The position numbers and the translations under genes are program-made. Shown piece by piece: positions 43,926 to 52,097 of a stretch of 64,000 nt of DNA. The notes below the pieces were generated by a model that did no database searches, was not told the origin of the DNA, and was given only the letters and a program-made list of their open reading frames with translations. Source of the stretch: Bacillus sp. EAC (GTDB lineage Bacteria; Bacillota; Bacilli; Bacillales; Bacillaceae_G); NCBI RefSeq assembly GCF_002156875.1, contig NZ_NCSY01000002.1, positions 62,001 through 126,000 on the forward strand. Reading direction: 5' to 3'. Every line of letters begins with the position of its first letter. The first letter of the stretch is position 1.

Positions 43926-45536
43926 TTACCAAACGGCAATCGCTCCATCCGTTCGAGATTCTGTTCCTCCCATTAACACTCCTGTTTGTGGGTCACGCCA
44001 AATTATTTGGCCCCTTCCAAAACTGCTACAATCAGTCGCAACTTGAATCTGATGGCCTTTTCGAGCAAGAGCTTGGACAATATGGTTAGGAAAATTTGGT
44101 TCGACTAATACTGCTTTCCCTTCCATCCATTGCCACCTCGGCGCATCTAATGTACTTTGCGGATTTAAAAGAAAATCTACTGTATTCATCACTACCTGAA
44201 CATGTCCCTGAGGTTGCATATATCCTCCCATAACTCCGAATGGACCAATAGCTTCACCATTTTTCGTTAAAAACCCTGGTATGATTGTATGATATGTTTT
44301 CTTCCCAGGCTTTAGTGAATTAGGATGTTCCGGATCTAAGGAAAAATCATGACCTCTATTTTGAAGTGCTATGCCTGTATCAGGTATAACAATACCGGAT
44401 CCAAAACCCATATAATTACTTTGGATAAAGGAAATCATATTCCCCTCTCCATCAGCAGCTGCTAAGTAAACAGTACCACCTTTAGGTGGAACGTAACTCT
44501 CAGGTTCAATTGCTTTTTCACCAATTAATTCTCTTCGTCGAACTGCATATTCTTCTGATAAAAGCTCGTCTACATCCACTTCCATATATTCTGAATCAGT
44601 AATGAACGTTTTTCCATCCGTAAAGGCCAGTTTCATAGCTTCTATTTGTTTATGATATGTAATAACATCATCTTTTACTGGAAAATCAAATCCTCTTGCA
44701 ATATTCAATGCCATTAATGCCACCATACCTTGACCGTTCGGAGGGATTTCCCATACATCGTATCCACGATAATTTGTCGAAATAGGTTTAACCCACTCAA
44801 CTTTATAATCCATTAAGTCTTCGTAAGTTAGATAGCCATTATGTTCCTTCATAAAGGAAGCTATCTTCTCTGCCAATTCACCACGATAAAAGCTTTCAGC
44901 ATTTGTAGATCCGATAGCACGCAGAGTTTCAGCATGTGCCTTTGACGACCATAAATCACCGACTGCTGGTACCTTTCCATCTGGAGCAAACGTCTTAAAC
45001 CACTCAGCAAATTCTGGTGTTGTCAGTTGTTTTTTAAATTTCTCGTAAGCGATATTCCAAAACTTACCGAGAATAGGTGAAATCGGAAAACCTTCTTCTG
45101 CAAGTGTAATAGCCGGCTTTAGAACCTCCTCTAGTGGCAACCTACCGAATCGTTCAGATAAGGCTGCCCAAGCAGCTGGTACACCAGGTACTGTAACAGG
45201 AATAACACCATGAGTAGGCATCTTCTCAACCCCTCGGTCACGGAGCTTTTCAATTGAAATGCCCTTTGGAGCAGGTCCACTCCCGTTTAACCCATGCAGT
45301 TCGCCATTTACCCAGACTAATGCAAAGGCATCTCCACCTATACCATTCGAGGTTGGTTCAACTACCGTTAGCGCTGCAGCAGTTGCAATCGCAGCATCGA
45401 TAGCATTGCCCCCTTTTTTTAAGATATCTAACCCAGCCTGAGCCGCTAATGGCTGGGATGTCGCCACCATTCCTTTTTTTCCGAATGTTGTATGGCGTTG
45501 TGCTGAATATGGATTGTATAAATGATCAAAATGCAT
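43926..45536 (-). CDS. Gamma-glutamyltransferase family enzyme (YwrD-like)
   Basis: 536 residues with no signal peptide, so cytosolic. Family features: ATSQPLAAQAGLDILKKGGN, DAAIATAAALTVVEPTSNGIGG, PPNGQGMVALMALNIA, the autocleavage/nucleophile Thr at about 355 in PPKGGTVYLAAADGEGN, and GVMGGYMQPQGHVQV. Secreted GGTs hydrolyse glutathione or polyglutamate; the cytosolic YwrD group probably cleaves imported gamma-glutamyl peptides. The start at 45536 (AAGGAG upstream) lies inside the end of the last transporter gene, so uptake and cleavage are translationally coupled. Confidence 0.88.
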   Translation of the reverse strand: MHFDHLYNPYSAQRHTTFGKKGMVATSQPLAAQAGLDILKKGGNAIDAAIATAAALTVVEPTSNGIGGDAFALVWVNGELHGLNGSGPAPKGISIEKLRDRGVEKMPTHGVIPVTVPGVPAAWAALSERFGRLPLEEVLKPAITLAEEGFPISPILGKFWNIAYEKFKKQLTTPEFAEWFKTFAPDGKVPAVGDLWSSKAHAETLRAIGSTNAESFYRGELAEKIASFMKEHNGYLTYEDLMDYKVEWVKPISTNYRGYDVWEIPPNGQGMVALMALNIARGFDFPVKDDVITYHKQIEAMKLAFTDGKTFITDSEYMEVDVDELLSEEYAVRRRELIGEKAIEPESYVPPKGGTVYLAAADGEGNMISFIQSNYMGFGSGIVIPDTGIALQNRGHDFSLDPEHPNSLKPGKKTYHTIIPGFLTKNGEAIGPFGVMGGYMQPQGHVQVVMNTVDFLLNPQSTLDAPRWQWMEGKAVLVEPNFPNHIVQALARKGHQIQVATDCSSFGRGQIIWRDPQTGVLMGGTESRTDGAIAVW

Positions 45537-46536
45537 TGATATCAACTCCTTCTGTGTTTACATGATGGCATGCTACAAAATGGTTTTCCTCAATTTCTTT
45601 CCATTCTGGCTTTAATTGTTTACAAAGATCCGTCGCTAGTGGACATCGGGTGCGGAATGTACAACCCGATGGAGGATTAGCTGGATTAGGAATCTCACCA
45701 GTCAATCGAATTTTTTCAGCTCTTTTTCCAACCTTAGGACGTGGAATTGAGGATAATAATGCTTTCGTATAGGGATGTAGAGGATTTTTATACAACTTGT
45801 CCGCTGGAGCTAATTCAACGGTATTACCCAAATACATTACCAAAACTCGATCACAAAAATATCTTACAACTCCCAAATCATGGGAGATAAATAAATAGGT
45901 TAATTGATATTTTGATTGCAATGACTTTAACAGTTTTAGCACTTGTGCTTGAACAGACACATCAAGTGCAGATACTGCTTCATCGCAAATAATTAACGAT
46001 GGGTTAAGGGCAATTGCTCTTGCAATTCCAATACGTTGACGCTGTCCACCACTGAATTCATGTGGATATCTATCATAATGATCTGCATTTAATCCAACTT
46101 CCCTCAGCAGATCAAGAACCTTCTCTTTACGCTCTTGTTTCGAAAGTTTTGTATGCATGACAAAAACTTCTTCTAATGCATTACCAATTCTCTGACGTGG
46201 ATTTAAAGAAGCATATGGATCTTGGAATATCATTTGCATTTCTCTCTTAAATTCATTTCGATGTTTATTCGTTAAATGTTGTATTTCGTTGTTTTTAAAC
46301 AATACTTTTCCTTCAGTAATGTCTTCGAGACCTAGAATTGTTTTTCCTAATGTAGATTTACCGCATCCAGATTCTCCAACCACTCCTAAGCTTTCACCTT
46401 CTAAAAGTGATAAACTAACCTCTTCTACTGCTTTTACATGACCTTGTACCTTTTTTAGTAATCCACCACGAATTGGATAATATTTTTTTACCTTTTTGAG
46501 CTCAAGTAGCGGTGATTTACTTTTAGTAAGTATCAT
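45526..46536 (-). CDS. Peptide ABC transporter ATP-binding protein (OppF/DppF type)
   Basis: 336 residues: Walker A GESGCGKST, FSGGQRQRIGIARAI, LIICDEAVSALDVSVQAQVL, H-loop FISHDLGVVRYFCDRVLVMY and the oligopeptide-ABC C-terminal motif with four Cys-rich turns (NPPSGCTFRTRCPLATDLC). The ATG at 46536 follows GAGGAGG; the in-frame start at 46551 is less likely. It overlaps both the upstream ATPase gene and the downstream GGT gene. Confidence 0.9.
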   Translation of the reverse strand: MILTKSKSPLLELKKVKKYYPIRGGLLKKVQGHVKAVEEVSLSLLEGESLGVVGESGCGKSTLGKTILGLEDITEGKVLFKNNEIQHLTNKHRNEFKREMQMIFQDPYASLNPRQRIGNALEEVFVMHTKLSKQERKEKVLDLLREVGLNADHYDRYPHEFSGGQRQRIGIARAIALNPSLIICDEAVSALDVSVQAQVLKLLKSLQSKYQLTYLFISHDLGVVRYFCDRVLVMYLGNTVELAPADKLYKNPLHPYTKALLSSIPRPKVGKRAEKIRLTGEIPNPANPPSGCTFRTRCPLATDLCKQLKPEWKEIEENHFVACHHVNTEGVDINAF

Positions 46537-47509
46537 TTTTATCCTCCTCACTCAACCAACATTTAACCGTATGACCATTCCCAAGTATAAATTCATTTGG
46601 TGTTTCAGCTTTACAACGTTCAGTAGCATGTAAACAGCGCGGATGAAAACGACAACCTGAAATATGTTCATTTAAGCTTGGTGTTGAACCAGGTATAGCC
46701 TCCAATTCGAAGTCTGGATCATCTACATTCGGTACAGAATTTAATAACCCTCTTGTGTATGGGTGACTTGGATTATTAAAAATCTCTTCTACTGGACCTT
46801 CTTCAATTTTCTCACCTGCATACATGACCATTACTTTATCCGCAATTTCGGCAACAACTCCCATGTCATGCGTAACCATTACAACACCCATGCCGAGCTG
46901 ATCTTTCAAATCTTGAATTAAATCTAATATTTGAGATTGAATCGTAACATCGAGTGCAGTCGTCGGTTCGTCTGCAATAAGTAACCCAGGGGTACATGCT
47001 AATGAAATAGCAATCATCACCCTTTGTCTCATTCCCCCACTTAACTCATGAGGATATTGGTTCATACGTTTTTCTGGGTATGGAATGCCAACCTGCTTCA
47101 ATAATTCTATTCCTTGTTGATTTGCTTGTTGTTTTGAAAGTTTCTGATGGATCATAAGTGGTTCTCTTATTTGAAAGCCAATTGTAAGAACTGGATTTAA
47201 TGCTGTCATTGGCTCTTGGAAAATCATCGAAATTTTATTCCCTCTTATTTTTCTTAATTCCTCACTATTCAGCTTTGTTAAATCAGTTCCTTCAAAATTA
47301 ATTGAGCCACTTTTAATTGAACCATTGCTTGGTAACAGACCCATAATGGACAAAGAAGTGATACTTTTTCCACAACCCGATTCACCAACAATACATAGAG
47401 TTTCGCTTTTATTAACTGAAAAAGATATGTTTCGAACAGCTGGGATTTCACCATCAGCTGTTCGAAACGTTGTTACTAAATTATTTACAGATAGAAGCTC
47501 AGTCGTCAT
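46523..47509 (-). CDS. Peptide ABC transporter ATP-binding protein (OppD/DppD type)
   Basis: 328 residues: GESGCGKSITSLSIMGLLP, LSGGMRQRVMIAISLAC, LLIADEPTTALDVTIQSQIL, VTHDMGVVAEIADKVMVMY, and the C-terminal SGCRFHPRCLHATERC motif. It forms the ATPase heterodimer with the following gene product. The ribosome binding site (AGG seven bases upstream) is weak, and the gene follows the binding-protein gene by seven bases. Confidence 0.9.
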   Translation of the reverse strand: MTTELLSVNNLVTTFRTADGEIPAVRNISFSVNKSETLCIVGESGCGKSITSLSIMGLLPSNGSIKSGSINFEGTDLTKLNSEELRKIRGNKISMIFQEPMTALNPVLTIGFQIREPLMIHQKLSKQQANQQGIELLKQVGIPYPEKRMNQYPHELSGGMRQRVMIAISLACTPGLLIADEPTTALDVTIQSQILDLIQDLKDQLGMGVVMVTHDMGVVAEIADKVMVMYAGEKIEEGPVEEIFNNPSHPYTRGLLNSVPNVDDPDFELEAIPGSTPSLNEHISGCRFHPRCLHATERCKAETPNEFILGNGHTVKCWLSEEDKNDTY

Positions 47510-47516
47510 GATATAC

Positions 47517-49040
47517 CTACTCTCTATGTACGTTATATAAAGACCATTGACCGGTAGGGTCTATTTCGATTCCTTTAACAGATGTATCTACTGCAGATGT
47601 AACAACTCCTTGATTCATAACGATGACAGGAGCATCTTTTACTAATAATTCATTCGCCTCTTTTAGTTTTTCTTTTCGACCATTTGGATCAATTATTTGG
47701 CGAGATTCATTAACTAATTGATCAAACTGTGGATTGTTGTAAGAAATACGGTTCGATGTTCCAATATTGTCAGAATGGAAATTCGGGTATAATAATTCGC
47801 TTCCGTCAGCAGTACTATTTGCCCATCCTAAAAATGTTACATCGTACTGACCTTTCGTTGCTGCATCGAGGAAAGTTCCCCATTCCATCGTTTCAAGTTT
47901 CACTTTTAAGCCGATTTCAGTCATTTGTGATTGAGCTATTTCAGCCATTTTTAAATACATGTCACGGTTTGGAACCAACATTTTCACTTCTTTTCCAGCA
48001 AATCCATTATCTTTAACAAGCGATTTAGCTTTTTCTAAATCAAACGAGTAGCCAGAATCTTCAGATATTTCGTTATAACCGAAGACTTTTGGTCCGATTA
48101 CGCTATTGCCTTCAATACCTAATCCATTTAACTGGCCAATATATGCTTTACGATCTAAGCCATAAGCAACCGCTTGTCGGAATGCAAGATTATTCATTGG
48201 TGCTTTTTTCATATTAAAACCTAAATAATAAACCGGAGTTCCTTCTGCTTTTGATACTTTTACATTTTTAATAGATTCTAAGCGTTTCACTTGTTCTGCT
48301 GGTAAAGCATCAATAAATTGCACCTTGCCAGTTTGTAGCATAGAGATTGCAGTTGATACCTCAGGTACGACCTTAAATGTAACTTTTTTTAGTTTTGGTG
48401 CGCCATTCCAATAATCTTTATTGCCTTCAAGGACAATTTCGTCACCAGGTGTCCAACTAACAAACTTGAATGGGCCTGTACCAACTGGTTTTTTCATTAA
48501 ATCACTATTTTTATCCGATTCTGGACTTACTATAGAAGAAGCAGTATGAGCAAGTGCCGCTAAAAGAGGACCATACGGATACTTTGTTTTAATTTCTACT
48601 TTGTAATCATCAATCACATTTACTGATTCAACTGGCTCTAATAATGATGCACGTGGAGCAGCGGTTTTTGGATCACGGAATTTATCAAACGTATACTTTA
48701 CTGCTTCTGCGTTAAAATCTGTACCATCTTGAAATTTAATGCCTTTTTTTAATGAAATAATCCAAGTTTTATCATTTGGATTATCATATGATTCTGCTAA
48801 TAATGGTTCTATTTGCATTGTTTTAGGGTTTCGTTTAAATAAAGTTTCATAGACTTGATTAATGACATTCGCCGATACTGAATCATTCGTTAAGATCGGT
48901 GACAACCCTACAACATCTGATGTTGAAGCATATGTAAGTTCTTGCGTCACATTTTTTGAGTTACTTGAGTTACTCGTTTTACTAGAACACCCCGCAAGCA
49001 ATAGCACTGTACTAATTACAATAAACATCCATTTCTTCAT
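47517..49040 (-). CDS. Peptide ABC transporter substrate-binding lipoprotein
   Basis: 507 residues with a lipoprotein signal (MKKWMFIVISTVLLLAGCSS, lipidated Cys18) and the SBP family 5 fold: VTQELTYASTSDVVGLSPIL, KTWIISLKKGIKFQDGTDFN, VGTGPFKFVSWTPGDEIVLE and RQAVAYGLDRKAYIGQL. It binds peptides, glutathione or related compounds outside the membrane. Its place beside a gamma-glutamyltransferase suggests a gamma-glutamyl peptide, which is inference. AAGGAG precedes the ATG. Confidence 0.9.
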   Translation of the reverse strand: MKKWMFIVISTVLLLAGCSSKTSNSSNSKNVTQELTYASTSDVVGLSPILTNDSVSANVINQVYETLFKRNPKTMQIEPLLAESYDNPNDKTWIISLKKGIKFQDGTDFNAEAVKYTFDKFRDPKTAAPRASLLEPVESVNVIDDYKVEIKTKYPYGPLLAALAHTASSIVSPESDKNSDLMKKPVGTGPFKFVSWTPGDEIVLEGNKDYWNGAPKLKKVTFKVVPEVSTAISMLQTGKVQFIDALPAEQVKRLESIKNVKVSKAEGTPVYYLGFNMKKAPMNNLAFRQAVAYGLDRKAYIGQLNGLGIEGNSVIGPKVFGYNEISEDSGYSFDLEKAKSLVKDNGFAGKEVKMLVPNRDMYLKMAEIAQSQMTEIGLKVKLETMEWGTFLDAATKGQYDVTFLGWANSTADGSELLYPNFHSDNIGTSNRISYNNPQFDQLVNESRQIIDPNGRKEKLKEANELLVKDAPVIVMNQGVVTSAVDTSVKGIEIDPTGQWSLYNVHRE

Positions 49041-49052
49041 AAAATCGACTCC

Positions 49053-49958
49053 TTATTGGTTAATATTCATATTTGGATCCAAAGCATCTCTTAATCCATC
49101 GCCTAAGACATTAAAAGAAAATACAATAAGCATAATAGCTATACCAGGTACAATTGTCATATGTGGTGAGGTAAACATAAAAGCTTGTCCTTGAGCAATC
49201 ATTGACCCCCATTCCGGTGTAGGTGGTTGGGCACCAAGTCCTAGATAACTTAGTGAAGCTGTCGATAATATAGCTGTTGCCATCCTCATCGTGGCAAATA
49301 CGATAATTGGTGCCATGCAATTAGGAAGGATATGCTTTACCATAATTCGTAGATCACTCGCTCCTAAAGATCTCATTGCTTGTATGTACTCTTGTTTTTT
49401 TACTGACAATACAGAACCGCGAACAATTCGTGCACATGATGGAATCGACCAAATACTAATCGCCACCGCTACATTCACTAAACTTGTTCCAAGAATTGCA
49501 ATGATGAGCATTGCGAGTAGAATACCTGGAAAAGCAAATAATAAATCTACTAACCTCATAAGTAAGCCGTCTAGTTTCGAATAATAGCCAGCTAGCAATC
49601 CAATTGTTATACCACCAATTAGTCCGAGAATAACTGCACAAAATCCAACTTCAAGTGAAATCCGTGCCCCATATACAATTCGGCTCCACATATCACGACC
49701 ATAATTATCAGTACCTAACCAATGTCCATCGGAAAACAAAGGAAGCTCAGTAAATGATAAATTTTGTTTAATAGGATTATGAAACGTAATAAAAGGAGCA
49801 AAGAACGCCATTAAAATCTGCAAGATGATGATAATTAATCCAAATACGGCTAGTTTATTTTTTAATAACCGTTTCAGCGTTTGAAAGATAACTTTTTCCT
49901 TCTTTTTTATGGTTGCTTGTTTTGTACTAATGTTGTTGATAACTACTTCAGCAGACAA
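49053..49958 (-). CDS. Peptide ABC transporter permease (DppC/GsiD type)
   Basis: 301 residues, six membrane segments. FGLIIIILQILMAFFAPFI and HWLGTDNYGRDMWSRIVYGA are typical of DppC, as are the coupling motif EYIQAMRSLGASDLRIMVKH and PEWGSMIAQGQAFM. The start codon is TTG, seven bases after GGGAGG. It lies 23 bases after the DppB-type gene. Confidence 0.9.
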   Translation of the reverse strand: MSAEVVINNISTKQATIKKKEKVIFQTLKRLLKNKLAVFGLIIIILQILMAFFAPFITFHNPIKQNLSFTELPLFSDGHWLGTDNYGRDMWSRIVYGARISLEVGFCAVILGLIGGITIGLLAGYYSKLDGLLMRLVDLLFAFPGILLAMLIIAILGTSLVNVAVAISIWSIPSCARIVRGSVLSVKKQEYIQAMRSLGASDLRIMVKHILPNCMAPIIVFATMRMATAILSTASLSYLGLGAQPPTPEWGSMIAQGQAFMFTSPHMTIVPGIAIMLIVFSFNVLGDGLRDALDPNMNINQ

Positions 49959-49981
49959 AATGATTCCTCCCTTCTAACCCA

Positions 49982-50923
49982 TCAGTCGTAGCTAATTCTT
50001 GGATCAATAAATACGTATAGAATATCCACGATTAAGTTCACGATTACAAACATGGATGCTACTAACAATACAGCTCCTTGAACCATCGGAAAATCTCTAG
50101 CTGCAATCGCATCAATCATCAATCTTCCAACTCCATTTATTGCAAATACTTGTTCAGTAATAATTGTTCCTCCGAGAAGAAAACCAAAGTTCAATCCAAT
50201 TACCGTTATTACTGGTATCATTGAATTTTTTAACGCATGAATCCAAACAATTGATTTTTCTTTAACACCTTTTGCTCTTGCCGTTCGAATGTAATCTGCT
50301 CGAATGACTTCCAGCATTGATGAACGGCTCATCCTAGCTATCATCGCAGCGGAGGCTGTCCCAAGTGCAATAGCAGGTAATATGATTTGCTTAAATCCTT
50401 CTATGGTCCAAATGGGTGAATCTAAACCTCCAACAGGTAGTACTTGCAGATGAACTCCAAATATAAGAATGAGGATTGCACCCAACCAAAAATTTGGGAT
50501 TGAAATACCTGCAAGAGCAATAACTGTACTCGAAACATCTAACCATGAGTTTTGCTTTAGTGCTGAAACAATTCCAGCTGTTACACCGATTACAACTGCT
50601 ACAACCATACTTGCAATCGCTAGGCTGAAAGTGTTAGGAAATCGAAATGCAATTGCATCGGCTACTGATTGTTTCGTTTGATAGGAGTATCCTAAATTCC
50701 CATGAAAAACATCTGATATATAATGCCAATATTGAACCAAAAAAGGACTATTTAACCCCAAATTTTCTCTAATAGCATTAAGATCAGCTTTAGTAGCTGT
50801 AGGTCCTCCAATAATTGATGCTGGATCACCAGGTGCAAGGTGCATCGAAGCAAAAACTAAAAAAGAGATACCTAATAATAATAAAAACAATTGAAACAAC
50901 CTTCTTAAAATAAGTGCTACCAT
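49982..50923 (-). CDS. Peptide ABC transporter permease (DppB/GsiC type)
   Basis: 313 residues with six membrane segments: LFQLFLLLLGISFLVFASMH, LAPGDPASIIGGP, the coupling loop RADYIRTARAKGVKEKSIVW and a final NLIVDILYVFIDPRISYD. It is the first gene of the transporter operon, preceded by AGGTG. The Lrp-family regulator gene lies about 200 bases upstream on the same strand, separated by a terminator. Confidence 0.9.
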   Translation of the reverse strand: MVALILRRLFQLFLLLLGISFLVFASMHLAPGDPASIIGGPTATKADLNAIRENLGLNSPFLVQYWHYISDVFHGNLGYSYQTKQSVADAIAFRFPNTFSLAIASMVVAVVIGVTAGIVSALKQNSWLDVSSTVIALAGISIPNFWLGAILILIFGVHLQVLPVGGLDSPIWTIEGFKQIILPAIALGTASAAMIARMSRSSMLEVIRADYIRTARAKGVKEKSIVWIHALKNSMIPVITVIGLNFGFLLGGTIITEQVFAINGVGRLMIDAIAARDFPMVQGAVLLVASMFVIVNLIVDILYVFIDPRISYD

Positions 50924-51092
50924 CTTTTCACCTACCCCGTTTGTAAATGAATTAACAAAAAATACCTACAAATGTTAATTCATATAGTTATTTAACTTAA
51001 CAAATGTAAGTTTTTTTGATTATTTCCGATTATAACGTGTATCGACAAAACATTCCACACTTTTCTGAATCTTTTTAAAAATAAAAAAATAA

Positions 51093-51123
51093 ATAAAAAA
51101 AACGAGAGATATCTTCTCTCGTT
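51093..51123 (-). terminator. Terminator after the Lrp-family gene
   Basis: Stem AACGAGAGA/TCTCTCGTT with a short loop, followed by eight T residues on the minus strand. It uncouples the regulator from the peptide-transport operon. Confidence 0.85.
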
Positions 51124-51131
51124 TAAACACA

Positions 51132-51581
51132 TTATAATTTTAGGCCACTTCTACTTTTAAATCTGCGTAGTAAAATGTGACTCTCCACTCTAGTAATTCC
51201 TTCTAGAGCATATAATTCATTATTTATAAATTTCTCTAAACTGACGAAGTCATCAACTAGCACGTGCATATGTAACGTACTTGGACCTGTCATTTGATAG
51301 CAGCTCGCTACTACAGGATTATCCGCTAGCGCTTCAGCTACTACTACTAAATATGCCGGTTCACAATCTACTTCAAAGAAAGCAGATACACCTTTACCTA
51401 CTTTCTCAGAATTTATGACAACTGAGAATCGCTCTATTACTCCATTGTTTATTAATTGGTGCACACGTTCACGAATTGATACTCTTGATAGATTAAGCTC
51501 TTTTCCAATATCTGCGTAAGACATCCGACCGTTAGCTGTTAGCATCTCAAGAATTCTTTTATCAATGGCACTTAATTTCAT
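51132..51581 (-). CDS. Lrp/AsnC family transcriptional regulator (YwrC-like)
   Basis: 149 residues: N-terminal helix-turn-helix (IDKRILEMLTANGRMSYADI, ELNLSRVSIRERVHQL), then the RAM ligand-binding domain with VEVDCEPAYLV-like and MTGPSTLHMHVLVDD strands. Such regulators respond to amino acids. Its position upstream of the transporter-GGT-chromate block parallels ywrC in the B. subtilis ywr cluster, so it probably controls that block. Confidence 0.88.
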   Translation of the reverse strand: MKLSAIDKRILEMLTANGRMSYADIGKELNLSRVSIRERVHQLINNGVIERFSVVINSEKVGKGVSAFFEVDCEPAYLVVVAEALADNPVVASCYQMTGPSTLHMHVLVDDFVSLEKFINNELYALEGITRVESHILLRRFKSRSGLKL

Positions 51582-51734
51582 TCATTCACCACTTTTCTAT
51601 CAAATGGATAAGTATTCTTAATATTATTATGTGTTATATAACATAGGCAGTCAATAAGGAGTAATTGTGTAGACACTTTCTATTGAAACTAAGAACCTTT
51701 TGATTCACTTTTATCATAACGAATAAATAAAAAA

Positions 51735-52024
51735 TAGGCTCCTTTCTCAAAGATTTTTGTTTTTACAAGGGCTTTGTTATAGCAAACTGAAAGCGAAGAA
51801 AGTGATTGAAACGGAAGTTATGGGACAGGTGGGACTTACGCAAGTGGTCAAAAAGGTAGGCATGCTAATACCACGACGTCAACCTGTCGTAACGCATGCA
51901 TGCCCCACATCGTGTGTGCGTTACGACAGGAGGCTCAAGCGTCAGCCCCACGGAAAGCGAGCATCATGGAGTAAATCTACAATTCTCCATGTTAACTAGC
52001 AGCACTGATTACGAAAACAGCCTA
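51735..52024. repeat. Dispersed intergenic repeat, copy E
   Basis: A 290-base element with terminal inverted repeat TAGGCT/AGCCTA. From the left: AAAGATTTTTGTTTTTACAA, GGGACAGGTGGGAC, GGTAGGCATGCTAATACCACG, a GACGT...CTGTCGT hairpin, CGCATGCATGCCCCACAT, and CCCCACGGAAAGCGAGCAT. It carries the same internal cassette as copies A and B. An 80-codon frame inside is not a gene. Confidence 0.75.
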
Positions 52025-52028
52025 AAAT

Positions 52029-52070
52029 AAAAGGATTGGACCCTATTTAACACGGGTTCAATCCTTTTTT
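52029..52070 (-). terminator. Terminator after the YhgE/Pip gene
   Basis: Stem AAAAGGATTG-ACCC/GGGT-CAATCCTTTT with a ten-base loop; T-rich on both sides. It abuts repeat E. Confidence 0.75.
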
Positions 52071-52097
52071 GATATTAAATCGATTCCTGATTTAGTC

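Noticed and set aside
51757-51999. 80-codon open frame on the plus strand
   Set aside because: Lies in repeat copy E; no ribosome binding site.
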